Of a DNA stretch of 64,000 bases, positions 32,701 to 50,578 are shown piece by piece. Source of the stretch: Baylisascaris procyonis. Lineage: Eukaryota; Nematoda; Chromadorea; Rhabditida; Ascarididae. How positions within the stretch are numbered: the stretch's first letter is position 1; each line of letters starts with the position of its first letter. Location of the stretch: NCBI GenBank assembly GCA_037389465.1, contig JAZARR010000175.1:2852001-2916000 (forward strand), given 5' to 3'. A program made the translations under genes and the position numbers. The notes under the pieces were generated by a model, which saw only the letters and a list, made by a program, of their open reading frames with translations, ran no database searches and was not told where the DNA came from.

Positions 32701-34254
32701 AATTGAATTTATAAAAAAAGATTTAAAACAGATAACATATAGATGAAGGTTTGAAGACAATAAAAGTAATACACGGACGGGGATGACTGTACATTGCAAA
32801 TAAAAAATTCTTTATTAATGAAAAGTAAAAGCAAAAAAAAAAAGAGAAAAGAATCGAGATTTCTTCTGCTAATTTTGAAAACTCATTAAGTTTGTTCAAA
32901 CGGGCTTATTCTCAAATGGTTTAGAATATTTGCCATGAAATTTTAATGAATTTGTTCGGCTCATAGATTAATGGATTTTCTTCTTGCTAAGATGGAAAGA
33001 GGGAGACTAAGTGGAAATGGATGCATGGGCACATTTTCATTGAATTGGTGAATTAATATTAAAATTCGTTTATTGTATTTTTTTTTTTTTTTTGGGGAGG
33101 GGGAGGGGGAAGAAAGAGGAAAATAATTGGAATTGTAGAGTAATCGCTATATTATCTCGTAAGCGAGAAATATTTTTCACTTATTATAAATTAAATAAAA
33201 TGAATAACTTGCAATACAAATATCGTTGATCTATGGCTCAGTGATAACGCATCTAATTGTTAAAATTTTTTAAATCAATTCAATTATTTGCGTTTATATG
33301 CTCGAATTTCATATTTCAAACTTAATACCTCATTAATCATTAACCCGTAACAATCATTTGATCAAGTGATGATCACCACATATAAGCATCAAAGAGAAAA
33401 ATCCTAGTTAACACAAGCATTAATAGATCAGTAAATCATTGTGTCCCTATACAACAATGTGCTAAATGGAAGCAGCTATTGTATAGTAATTTGAAGCGTT
33501 TTAAAAAAATATTTAGTAATGTTTAATAAAGCATTACCAACCGCCACTATCAAATTTACATGTGTTTGCATAAATCTCTCACATATTAGTGGACATAGCG
33601 ATTGGCGCTTTTGACGTGGCGCCAAACATATTTAGCACTAATGTTCCATAAGTATCACCACAGAGACTAACTCAGAATAGAAAGCATGTGATCGCCAAAT
33701 CAAAAAAAAAAAAAAACACTCTATGCACAGGCTTACCGTATTCCATATCCAGAAGAACGTCACCATTTCAGATACGATAAAACGCTCTGGCAACATGTTA
33801 CTCAACTAGTGCCAAAAAAAGCTTTTACTTACGCCAAATTTACTATTGCGGAAGAAAATGTAACGTTTATTTTATAGCACAAAATGGTATAAATTTTCTT
33901 CTAACATTTTTGCTATCGGCTGAGCAGACACCCAACAATATGCACTAAGTTGTAGTTTTATTTTTTAAAAAAAAAAATTTATTTAAAGAAAAATATCTCT
34001 AAATAATCGCTTATACAAATATAAATATTGTAATAGATGAATTTAATCGCTCGTATATTTTTCTCGAATAACTTGTTATAGGAAATCTCCACGCGTTATC
34101 CCTCAAGAGTCAAGACAGATCATTTGAGATTAATCTAAAATATAATTAATATTCAATCGAATAGTAGAATAATTAAAATTTAAAAAAAATATTAAAAAAA
34201 TGAGCAAAATATTATAAATATGATCATTAAAAATAGATAACAACGAACCTTTTT

Positions 34255-34445
34255 AGGGGTGCGTGAGTGGACCGACATATCGGCACGATTGCCGTCCCGG
34301 CAGCTCACTGTTCAGATAGCAACAACGAGTAAGCCATATTCTGGGCGACCGAACAGAAATGTGCTTTAAGCATCGCTTTTCTCCCTTCAGCGATCGGACG
34401 TTCAATTCCCGCCCCGTTCATTTGCTCCGCCCATCATTTTTGTTC
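34255..34445 (+). other. GC-rich island, possible degenerate Pol III-derived repeat
   Basis: This roughly 190-base segment is clearly richer in G and C than its surroundings. It begins with GTGCGTGAGTGG, near a tRNA A-box, and holds GTTCAATTCCCGCC near 34394, near a B-box. The boxes are about 130 bases apart, too far for a simple tRNA, and I could not fold a cloverleaf. A decayed tRNA-derived SINE or another inserted repeat is possible; it may be neither. Confidence 0.25.
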
Positions 34446-34796
34446 ATCTACATGTTTGCGACTGGTGATTCGCCCTCTGATCATTTATAGTAATAGTAAT
34501 TTATTCCATTCGGCCTCTAATTATTCATCAAACCTCTCAATTCGTGATGGGAATTCGCCGATCATCATCACGCTGACCAGATAACAAATAGCTGCAACAT
34601 TTTTTTGAAGAAACAAATAGGAGCTTCTGAGTGAATAATTAAAGCAATACGATCATATTTCATATTTTATATCGTAAAACAATGCAATATTTCAAGTAAA
34701 TGAGAGGCTATAAAACAAAGAGAAATAAATGAATGAAAAGAATGTCATAAAATTTGTGAAAATGGGACGAAAAATATTTAAGAAAAAGGTCCATCT

Positions 34797-34925
34797 GGTT
34801 CATTTGTGGTTAAAAGAAAGGTGAGGTATAGTGAAGAGGAAGGAGGAGAGAGGAGGGGAAACGGAAGAGGAGAAGGAGGGATGCCGAGGGGAAGAGGAGA
34901 CAAGAAGGAAGGAGCGAAAGGATGT
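34797..34925 (+). repeat. Polypurine tract
   Basis: About 125 bases of almost uninterrupted G and A on the plus strand, built of GAGGA- and GAAGG-like words. It could form triplex DNA. No gene is associated. Confidence 0.8.
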
Positions 34926-35160
34926 CTACATTGATGTCATGGCATCTCATTCTCGACAAGGGGAGCAACGACGCCTAAGAATTTAAAAAATCTATTGTCC
35001 TTCTACTAAGGCGCTTCGCTATTGATTTCCATATTTCTCACATATCGATCTAAGTTTTTTTTGTGAAATGATCAAATTTGTAGTAGATAAATATTTCCCG
35101 TGAAAACTGCAATAATTTTCACATCGATTTTCTTCATAAATGCCTATTTCGTTTGATGAT

Positions 35161-35197
35161 CACTTCACTTAGATCACTTAGATCACTTAGATCACAT
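35161..35197. repeat. Short tandem repeat of CTTAGATCA
   Basis: Four imperfect copies of a nine-base unit sit just downstream (in element sense) of the retrotransposon remnant at 35218-35583. Short terminal tandem repeats are known at the 3' end of RTE-type elements, so this may be the element's tail; that link is an inference. Confidence 0.7.
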
Positions 35198-35217
35198 CAA
35201 GCCGATAATCAACGAGC

Positions 35218-35583
35218 TGTCCCTCCCAACATCAAATAGCCCTGTGATGACGTTCCGCATGATACCCTTCCATAACGATCTGTCTATTGCTTTTCTTCTC
35301 CATGTTGTTTCTATGTTTGTCATGAGAAGGTCTTCCCATCTTCGTGGTGGCCTTCCTCTGGGTCTTTTACGATCCCTTAGATACCAGTACAGTATTCTGG
35401 CATTTCACCTATTGCCATCTTTGCGTACAACATGGCCAGCGCAGTATAGTTTCTTTGAGCTGTGTTCACTTACTACATCCTTCAATAATGTTCTTTGCCT
35501 TATCACTTTGTATTTGATTTTATCGCTGAGCGATATTCCGAGTATTGATCTCTCGATTGCTCATTGTGTTGTTTGCAATTGAC
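35218..35583 (-). pseudogene. Decayed RTE-type non-LTR retrotransposon, C-terminal end of the ORF
   Basis: One minus-strand frame reads through about 120 codons of the domain that follows the reverse transcriptase in nematode RTE-like elements: AIERSILGISL, RQRTLLKDVVSEH, the block CAGHVVRKDGNR, then KRPRGRPPRRWEDLL and a tryptophan-containing end. Two in-frame TGA codons interrupt it, one just before AIERSI and one right after DGNR, where relatives usually have methionine and tryptophan. No reverse transcriptase or endonuclease is visible upstream, so this is a 5'-truncated, dead copy, as expected for target-primed insertion. Family assignment rests on remembered motifs. Confidence 0.8.
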
Positions 35584-35599
35584 GAACAATTCATTTGAT

Positions 35600-37140
35600 G
35601 ATCAATCCACTATTAATTGCAGTGATAATCATCAATGAAATACAACTCATTCAACGATTACTATTCAATATTTCAAAACTTTAAATTATATTTAAAAATG
35701 TGATAATAAAAATAGATTGAATCTTATTGTTAAATTATCCATTAATCAGCATAAATTATTTTGAACATTCTTCAAAAAACTTTCATTCATTTAGTGTTCT
35801 ATAGAAAATTTGCTTGGCCATATATACCATTAAGAATATACAAGTATAAATATGACTAAGCATTTTTATTATCGAATCATTGAAATATTTTCATTTGAAG
35901 TTGGATTCAATTTCGTTTTTCAACATCACAGATTTTTTTCCCAGATTTTTATTTAATTTCTGACCACCCAGAAATCGTTAGGCCTACAGCTACTAGCTTA
36001 TCTTCCAGTCCTATTTTTATACAGATTTATGTGCGGGATTATACGTATTTCAAATCAATTTCCGCCAAATGTCGTAGATGCATAATGTTTTTGATTTCAA
36101 AAATTGTTTAAATAAGCCCGAACTTCATAAGTTCGTCGGTCGAGTTTTGTAAATTTGCACTTTCTTTTATTTGAACTTTGTTCTATATTTCTGCAGTTTT
36201 CTTTACTAAACTGTATATAAAGATTCTTACACTATTATTACCACTACCACTGTTCATGATGTACATGTTTTATTGAGCCCCTCGGGGCGCTAAACTCTTA
36301 AAGCGAACATGCGAATGCATCGTCTTTTTTTTTCAAAATTAAACAATCCTGAAAAATTTTTGATTTGCAGGATATTCGCTTTGTGGAAGAAAACGCTGGC
36401 AAATAAGACAATTATTTTCCAAACTAAGTTGGAAAAGTTTTTTACGGAAAATTTTTAAGGTAAATGAGGCGAAGAGAGGGTTTTTATAGTGAAAGAAATA
36501 AGCCGAAAAAAATTTGTTCTTTATATTAGTCATACCATTCTACTCGACGAGAATTCGTATTACTTTCGCATAAGAATCGCTCCAGCTATGAATTCATGAA
36601 CGGTAGTGAGTTTATCCGTTTTTTTTAGCTGATGCAAGCCGAGATTTTTTAAATTCCTTTTGCATTCGCTTTTTAGCTATTGCATGTGGGAGGCGATCAT
36701 ATTGAATGAAATTGTCTCTTAAAGCGAATGTTTTTTTTCGGTATTTGAACTGAGAAATATTTGAGTTATGAACGCTATCGACTTATACAGTGTTTTTTCC
36801 AGTATTTTTATCATTGCTGGTCGTTCTATTGTATGAATTAAATTTATTTTTAAATAAATACATTGGGATGATGTCATTTTGGAAAATTTTTGACTGTTCG
36901 TCGTTGTATTTTTCATCGTTCGTTTCGAAGGAAAAATCCTATTTTGTCATATTTGTGAGTTAATTGTTTCAGGCATCTAACCGTACATCTAAAATTTTTA
37001 CTATGCTTTCATTTTCTTTCAATCCATAAAAGCTTTTAGTAGAATCATCTCGTTGATTTCGTTTAATTACCAAACGCATTCCGCGTAACGAAACGAAACG
37101 AGATCAAAGGTTTGGTTTTGAATTTGCGTCATGGGATATT
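35600..37140. other. Intergenic stretch, no gene seen
   Basis: AT-rich sequence between the retrotransposon remnant and the foldback element. Frames on either strand (36339-36533 and 36719-36916, minus) have no motif and no phase-matched partner. Confidence 0.5.
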
Positions 37141-37156
37141 AAGGGTGAGAGGGAGG

Positions 37157-37650
37157 ACACCGATTGCGAACCGCGAACGGAGCTGAATTTGTGCTCCACA
37201 TTGGGTACGCACCACTACCGTACGCTGCACTGTGCAACCGTATGCTAACGCCCATCATGAAACTTGTTGATCGAAACATGCAATTTTTTCCATCATTCAA
37301 TTCAGAATCTCAAATGATGTTCGAATGCAAAATTTCACCTCAATCGTAAGAAGGGAAGTGCACTCGTTGGATGGACGATCGGGCATAATTGCAGAGAACG
37401 ATGGCGCTTCCAATAATGCACTTCCCATGCTTCGATTGAGCTGAAATTTTGCACGGGGACATAACCTGACATTCTGAGTTGAATGTATGAAAAAAAAAGC
37501 ATGTTTCTTTAAGAAGCTTTCAAGTTTCCGTGGTGTGCGTTAGGATACCTTTGCACAGACTACAAAATAACGGCAGTGGTGCGTACGCATGGGTGGGCAA
37601 GAGCTGAGCTTCGTTCACGGTTCGCAGCGATTGTGCCAACGTTCTCTGCA
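37157..37650. mobile_element. Foldback-type element with about 220-base inverted arms
   Basis: The left arm (about 37157-37372) is matched by the complement of the right arm (about 37410-37650) along its whole length with mismatches and small gaps. Shared words in order are GCGAACCG, GTACGCACCACT, TGTGCAA, CTAACGC, GAAACTTG, TTCAGAAT, CTCAATCG and GGGAAGTGCA. A centre of about 35 bases is unpaired. The element is richer in GC than its flanks. Short frames inside it (for example 37164-37349) appear to be artefacts. A second, partial copy lies at 51553-51680. Target-site duplications were not resolved by eye. Confidence 0.75.
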
Positions 37651-40087
37651 ATTGTACCGCAAAATTGTATGAAAGTTGTAAAAACGTAAAATTTCAGGAA
37701 TAGAATTTTATTGGTGATAGTGTATGGCAGGCTAATTGAAGCATAAGTTTCTTTAGTTGCTATAGGAGATGCTAAACCTGCATTTAGTTAGGCAAGTTTG
37801 GCTGAGAGGCTTAAAGGAGTCCGTAACCGTTCTGCTGTTTCCATGGCGGAGTCAATAGCCCCGTTTCTGTGATTCCATACGCGTACCTGCTCTTTTTGCA
37901 TCGATAGCAATTTTATATTCAAACGTAGCGATTGGAATACTTCGTGTTTTTTAGGTGTCAATTTGTTATTTTCTCTTGCCTACAGGTGTGCCTAGGTTAT
38001 TTAACGTTTTGCAGTCAATAATGTTGTACTTTTGTTGTGCGGACAAATGCGCCTTGTATATTTTTTTGGCGCTTCATAAGCAATAATCTAATATTTTCCA
38101 TTCCTTTGTGGTGAAATTAGAAAATGCGATTGAGATTACGATGTCATGGCTGGGCCACAAATTTCTTCCCCCCCCCCCCCACTCTTTGGCTAAGATCGTT
38201 TCCTTCATAGTCTACCTTACATGCGAGTGCGAGGGATATTATGATCTCATAGCTTTGAACGCTAATGGAGACGATAGCAGATGAAAAGTTGCCTTATTTG
38301 CTTAGCACGTTCCTTAGAGCCGTCGATTATGCATCCTCGATTCTATTCTTGCACTAGTAATACCCGAAATGAAGAACATAAGGATGATCCAGTGAGCTCG
38401 CAGAAGCTAGTGGCCTCCCTCTTTTCATTCCTTCTCTCATGGATGAAATAACCCCTATCAGACGAAGAGAAACATTATTTATGGTACATCTGAATTTCGT
38501 TCAAATTCTCGAAATTTGCAGCCTCTAAAAACCTGAGGAAAGTTTTTCCTGGGCAAGCATGGGGATTACGGGGAAATGAGCGGAGGCAACTGCATTTCCG
38601 TCTGAAATCTTCCAGAAATCTAATGGCATTCTAAAAATATTGCAATAGAATATTTCCAAAGTTGCATACATTGCACATTTGAAACGTGTTAAAAGTACTT
38701 AACGTTTCTGTATAATTTAGTAGTCGACAAATTTCGCTATAGATCTCCGAATATGCGAGCTTACAAAATTTTGCAAAGGCGGAGTTATGTTGGAGTTGCC
38801 GATCATCGGCATCATTGAAATATTAGGAGTCTCCAGTTTCTTGTGTATGTAGGATCGGGTAAAACACGGTTGCGTCCGCATTCAATGATAAGCCAGCGAG
38901 TGCGTTCCGGAATTTGTTAGAGGAATGGCGAATGATCATGTTTTTTTTTTTAAATTTTATTTTTTCATTTTTGACGGATGAACATCGCCCAAGTGACCCT
39001 TCACGCGGTGGCCAAGTTTTACCCATGGGGGTAATATGGCGATCGGGTTTCATTCATTGTTTTGGCGTCCTAAAATGAAGCATGCTCTCATAAACCCGCC
39101 GCCGTTTCGTTTATGTATATTTTCGTCGATTGAAGATCCATAATTTCCATTCGTAGCTTGAATTATTTTGATTTTTCAATAATATTCTCTCGCCGAAAAA
39201 CATTGATTTGCTATAGCTTAGTTCCCCATTTTTCTTTACTTTCCTTTGGTTATTAACATATTTTTCGTCAGATTTTCCCTTATTGTTTTGCTAAACATCA
39301 ATTTGTACAGATTATTGCCTCGTGTTATGCCACCTTTTTCTCTCATCATCGCATCAATTTTTTTACATTTCTTATCGTGGTGGTCAATGGCGTTTCTCCG
39401 TGCATTTATTAAAACAAACATTTCCATTCGTCAATCATTTGCCTCATGTTTATGCTTCCTCGAAGCGCAATGAATTTCACTTAATTCCTTCCCCTTGTAA
39501 ACACAAATGTTCAATGAGTTTTTATGCACGTTAGCAAAATATACAATGGTGTTATCTTGTTTGTTTCTGCGTTTGTATGCGTCAGTTAATTTTAACTCGG
39601 GAAGCATTGACGTTCGAGTTGCAAATTTTGAGAGGTTTAATCTGCACACCATAGTCGCATTTTCGATACCATTTTTCCAAGTCGATCCAAGTCGATGGAA
39701 TCTTCAAATTTAAGATCATCTACAAGTGCCTTAAAAGTTGCATATATTTTTGCAACCGTTCATTAACAAAATTCATATAAGATTTTTACGTTCATATAAC
39801 AGAAAGATTTTTTTACGAAAGATTACTATGAGCGGTCAAATTATTTAAGATATGAATACAAAATATGTATATTTTTGATTATTTATTGAATATTTATATA
39901 ATTGAGTGTTAGGATGTGTGGATGAGGAAAGCGCATATTGTGCCAACTTATGTGGCACGCTTTTCCGTTTTTTTTTGTACGCAAGCAATTGAAATTTAGC
40001 ATCCTTTGCTCGTTCCATGTATGTCAGTGGCAATAAAATTTGCATATTCGTGCTAAGCGATAAAAAGCTCAGCCGGGATCACTCGTG
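37651..40087. other. Intergenic stretch, composition less AT-rich, no secure gene
   Basis: Between 37.7 and 39.7 kb the sequence is less AT-rich than average and has a C-run near 38168. A minus frame at 38823-39053 and plus frames at 39246-39713 are open but have no motifs or splice partners I could connect. TGGCTGAGAGG near 37799 resembles a tRNA A-box, but no acceptor stem or B-box follows. Confidence 0.4.
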
Positions 40088-40327
40088 TTAATGACGTTCA
40101 TCGGTGGGTGGCTTGTGGTCCTGTGATGTTTTCTTAAGTTTAGCTATTGTAGAATTTTCGAGAATTTGCAACTGATCTTTGAATTCATAGCCGAAATATT
40201 CAATTACAATATTTGCATGAATAAATTTGGTGTCGAAAGGAAGAGGAGGAAGGATTAGTTGAGAGACAGGTGTATCGAGAGTAACGTCCGTCAGTTTCTT
40301 TCTCAGTAAAAGTAGCAATATATTTGC
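40088..40327 (-). CDS. Orphan exon-like frame, unknown protein
   Basis: A CATAG acceptor at 40328-40330 opens a minus-strand frame of 79 codons ending at TAA 40090-40088. It contains no ATG, so if real it is a last exon. The reading is compositionally protein-like: ILLLLLRKKL, then TPVSQLILPPLPFD, then YFGYEFKDQLQILEN and a polar tail ending PPTDERH. I found no upstream exon with matching phase between here and the PRPP synthetase gene, and I do not recognise the family. It may be a chance frame or a relic. Confidence 0.3.
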   Translation of the reverse strand, partial: ANILLLLLRKKLTDVTLDTPVSQLILPPLPFDTKFIHANIVIEYFGYEFKDQLQILENSTIAKLKKTSQDHKPPTDERH

Positions 40328-40975
40328 CTATGTTGATTTTCGGGCTGCTGATGAAATGAGTGAGATTTTAATTAAATGCATAGTATGCATTAATACTTTT
40401 TTCGTGCTCCTCTTTCGTCTAAATACTTTCGTCTAAATGCATTAAATGCATTAATATTAAAAATACATACTTTTTTTTTTCGCATGCATTAAAAGTTGAA
40501 TTATGCAGGCAGTTTTTATTATTAGCTCCTCGTTTCGAGTATCGACTTGAAATGACACGGATAAGATGGAGTAAATGAATGATTCTAATGCGAAGAGGGT
40601 TGTTGCACTTCTAGTAGTTCAATGAGGAAAATAAAGGAGAGATGTTTAGCACCATTCACGAACATCTGACCTATGGAGGCGACTAATCCATAACATTTCT
40701 GCTATCCGCCATCTAACAACAGTTATGCGGAATTATGCTCAGCAAAACCTATCTTTCAAGCCTATCTCACCTCAGCGGGAAATTCACTTGTAATAGCTCA
40801 TTGATGATTTCAGAAATTAGAATATAAATAAACGTTCTATATATTGCATTCAACGTTCGTTATTCGCTGTTTTATGCTATTGAATCGTTTCTTGAATATG
40901 TTATATTATTTATTGCAGGCTTTCGCAGCCATTGAGCGAGTAGACGTTGATCGTGATTCTGAACAATATATCCTC

Positions 40976-47127
<6,152 letters not shown>

Positions 47128-48865
47128 ATCTGCGCCACCTATCGGGCATACTATCTCGCCTTGTTTCCATACTCATATTGTTCTCCAATGGTTGGGAATT
47201 CCCTTTGCCGTCTCTTTGAATTAGCATTGAATTGCTATGAATTTCTATATTGTGTTGATGAGGTCTTTAATGAGCATTTTTCACTCTTTCATGGTTGCAT
47301 TTCTTTCTTCGTCGATTTCATCAATGAAATGTTTTTTTTTAAGGGATTGTCTCTTGTGGGTTTATTGCTATTATTTTCACTAATTACCAGTCTAGCTGTT
47401 ATTTAAGGAATAATTTTTCTAGCGTTTTCCTTATTCAGTTCTTCTCATAAATTCCTGCTTATCATCATCGTAACTATACTTGTTTGGATTGGCAATGTAG
47501 AATGCACTTTTCTAATTCGATCTTACATAAGAAGGGAAGGAGATGAAAAGAGAAGTGAAAGATGTTTTGAATTTATGGGATTCCACATGTGTTGTTTGAG
47601 ATGTGGATCTAAAAAATCCAGACGAATATTTTTTCGGTAATTCTGTGGGTGACCGATAGAAGATCGAGGTAGCTAAAGTTTGATAGAAGATCGTACGTAA
47701 AGTTAGTGTGGATTCTTTTTCTTTTTTTCGAAGCTGTAGTTGAATCTAAGATCCAACTCACTAGCGCAAATAGTTTACTTCTGTTTCTTTTTGCGACGAT
47801 TTGTTTTCTCATTTTCAGTGAGTCTTTGATAAGCGTTGATCGATTTGCTCATTTAACTACGAGGAATGAATAGAATTATTTTATTCTCTAATATGCTTCT
47901 TGCTATATTATTCCATCTATTGCGTTATTTATCTCTTTTAGCTTAATCCCCTAATGCAAACGTATTATTTGGCAGGTGTTTTGATGACCATATTAAAGAG
48001 ATTGTTATATTAATATATCATCGTATTATTGGCCCTTTTTTCGTTGTTTTTTTTTTTTGCCATTGATTACCGACCGTCGATTCGAGATAATTGGATTTTT
48101 TCTCTCTTTGTTATTGTTCGATTCTTTTTCGTTTAATTTCTTTTACATCCTTTAAATTATCGAGTTCATAACTTGAAAAAGAAAAAAGAAAAAGAATAAT
48201 TAGTCACCTCTACAAACCAAAGTGGAATCTCCGCACTACCATTAGCATCTCTTCAGCTCGTTTTATGATCGCAATCACTTGATCACCTTAAGCGATACTT
48301 AAATTTATCAGTCATAACATCCATTCCCGGCAGCAAAATTTTTGTCTCGTATCTTTACTGCAAGAATTGAATTAATAATATATTCATTTGGGTTTTATTT
48401 TCGGTCTCTCATTGATGAATATCATTTATTAATCGACTCAATGAAATCAAAAATTGAAAGCATTGAATTTGCATAAATATTTTGAATTTTTTTTTTGCAT
48501 AAATACGAGATGTTTATGACGGGTATATTTACGCTAATAGTTTAATGAATATTTGCGAATCGAAATTAATTTTGGTATGCAAATCTCTAGAAGTACCATT
48601 ATCCTCTCTCCTTATTTAACTTAATGAACTATTACGCTTAGATTTGCCTGTAATGTTTTGTTGAAATACTATGGCAACATTTTCAAACGTCACACTTTTG
48701 CGATGCTATATTTCACACTAATGATATCTGAGATGTTATTTCTTCTTTTCTTCTTATATTTAAAGAAATACTAGTTGTTGAGGGCCTATATGAATATATT
48801 AGATTCAAAAAACGATTTATTTTTTTAAAAAAATATTGGATATTATAGCTTTTTTTTTTGCTTCA
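47128..48865. other. 3' flank of PRPP synthetase, no further gene seen
   Basis: This should hold the PRPP synthetase 3' UTR. A plus frame at 47161-47406 and a minus frame at 47609-47812 are open but have no motifs. From about 48870 the minus-strand gene model starts (its 3' end). Confidence 0.5.
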
Positions 48866-50357
48866 TTATGAGAGTTGATAAGAGTTAGCCAACGGCAAAG
48901 ATGTTAATCCACATTTGATCCATTTCCTTATAATAAATTCTTTTCGCTTACTCTTGCTTTTTTTGGAGTTATTTAAAAATATAATCAAAATTTTTTCCAT
49001 ATTCCTATGGATCAAATTTGCACCTCTCCAAATTTGTATTTCTTGAAGTTGATGGTTCAGGATGGTGGATTCTGTGGACAATGCTGAGTGTCGTAATGGG
49101 ATCGGTTGTCGGCATTATTTTTGCTTTTAGCTGACGAGATAATTCGATATTTTGGTATAGGAAGTGATCTTTTTGATAAAAATAATGCAAAAATGTGTTG
49201 TTTTTTTGGGGTGGGGGGGGGGTGGGAAGGGAGGAAGGGAATGTTTTGCATCGATAAGAGAGTTTAGAATTGACTATAAATGTTTGATTATATTAAATGT
49301 ATAGATTCATATTTGACGTATTGAATGAAAATGCGTAAATATTAATTTGTTGTATATGATTGCATTCGAATATATACGTATATCATATATATGTTCGATT
49401 TATTCAATTTATCGCTTCATGTTATCTTCAATTTGCAATAAAATATTTCATTTATTCATTAACTAAATGAATTTCTTTTATCGAAGGTTTTTTTTAATAT
49501 CCAACTAAAGTTTTTCTATTTTATTTTTTATTTCATATTTTGCACTAGATGATTTTTAAATTTTTTTTTTTAAGTTTTAAATATTCTTAATAATATTGTA
49601 ATTCTAAAGGATATTCGATTCGTTGCACAATAATGCAAAGAGCAAATAATTGAACATCAAAAATGAGGAAGTTGTACGAAGGGTATGTGTAATGATTGTT
49701 CGCAGAATGGACAAGGAAGTATGGATGAAAATAGAGGGTCGTTGGAAATTTAATGCTTTTATTCGCAGTAAATTGAATAATTTGAAGTTGGAATAAAGGT
49801 GGCATCTTGGGTCATCTGCATCAAATTTTAGAATTTAGTCATTTGAAGAAAACACTTTGAATTTGAAAGGTTTTTTTTTTTATTATAACCTCACTGTGGT
49901 TTTGTTTCATGATTGACTGTAGGTGATCAGTGAGTCGTTTTTTCGTCTGCTGTATTAGATGGGTGGATTTATACGATCCAAAAACTCCTGGTATTGGTAG
50001 AAACATCCAGTCCAGTAATGCTGCCGGGAGGGGATAGTACTGCAATCGAACCAGTTAGCAGTGATGCAGCTTAATATCTAGCATCGTTTCTATGAGGCGG
50101 TGATTGTTACATAGTATATGTGCAGTTTAAAGTTTCCATCGATTTGCTTTTTGAGGGTTTTTCATCTTAGAATCAACTAATGTGCCATGCTGTTGAGCAT
50201 TCCTCATAAATTCTAGTTTGTGAGGTTTTGTATCACGAAATACTTGATAGATTTAGCTTCAAATAATCTCGTTACGATTATAATGACAAGGGATTTTTCA
50301 AGGAATTTTTTTTTTTCAATAATTTCGTCTCTCTTCTTCTAGCAGAAATACCGACAT
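48866..50357 (-). CDS. Predicted gene of unknown function, strand uncertain
   Basis: Three minus-strand exons join in phase: 50039-49890 (CAG acceptor), 49130-49024 (CAG acceptor) and 48926-48866 (AAG acceptor), ending at TAA 48868-48866. They give about 105 residues starting YYPLPAALLDWMFLPIPG, then a lysine- and glutamine-rich part, then HRIHHPEPSTSRN and a short end. A six-base first exon, ATG TCG at 50357-50352 followed by GTATTT, would complete it but is speculative. I recognise no domain. The plus strand is also suggestive over the same bases: a hydrophobic run WWILWTMLSVVMGSVVGIIF at about 49066-49125, and an open frame behind a pyrimidine-rich acceptor at 49958. Only the minus model links exons in phase, so I prefer it. 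The gene would be head to head with the one at 50579. Confidence 0.4.
49208..49240 (+). other. G-rich block with G-quadruplex pattern
   Basis: G-runs of 4, about 9, 3 and 3 bases with short loops satisfy the simple quadruplex rule. It lies in the intron of the minus-strand gene model, so the transcript would carry the C-rich strand. Confidence 0.5.
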
Positions 50358-50578
50358 TAGATGGCTTTCCTCGTGATTATTAATTTATTTATTTCTACAG
50401 TAATGAGCAAACATTTTCAAAGAATCATTGAATGGAAATATAAACTATCGTAAGATTATTGTTTACAAGGAATCAAGACTATAATTGTTGTGATTTTATA
50501 TACGTTTAGGAAATATAAAAGATTTTGCGGTATTCGTTGAATAGATTTGAACTAAAACGCTCAAAATATTGATTTCAG

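Larger units (their letters stand above)
23330..34200. other. Gene-poor stretch upstream of the adenylyl cyclase gene
   Basis: Almost 11 kb of AT-rich sequence in which I find no exon pair with matching phase, recognised motif or long frame on either strand. The longest frames (29513-29758, 26613-26837, 29061-29291, all plus) are explained by microsatellites or base composition. It may hold cyclase upstream regulation, an unrecognised non-coding gene or simply intergenic DNA. Confidence 0.5.

Noticed and set aside
37058..37080. GTTTAATTACC, similar to the start of the nematode spliced leader
   Set aside because: The match breaks after about eleven bases and no donor or Sm-site context follows.
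37796..37880. tRNA A-box-like TGGCTGAGAGG
   Set aside because: No matching B-box or acceptor stem within tRNA distance.
47161..47406. Plus-strand frame after PRPP synthetase
   Set aside because: It lies in the expected 3' UTR, is T-rich (so hydrophobic by composition) and has no exon partner.
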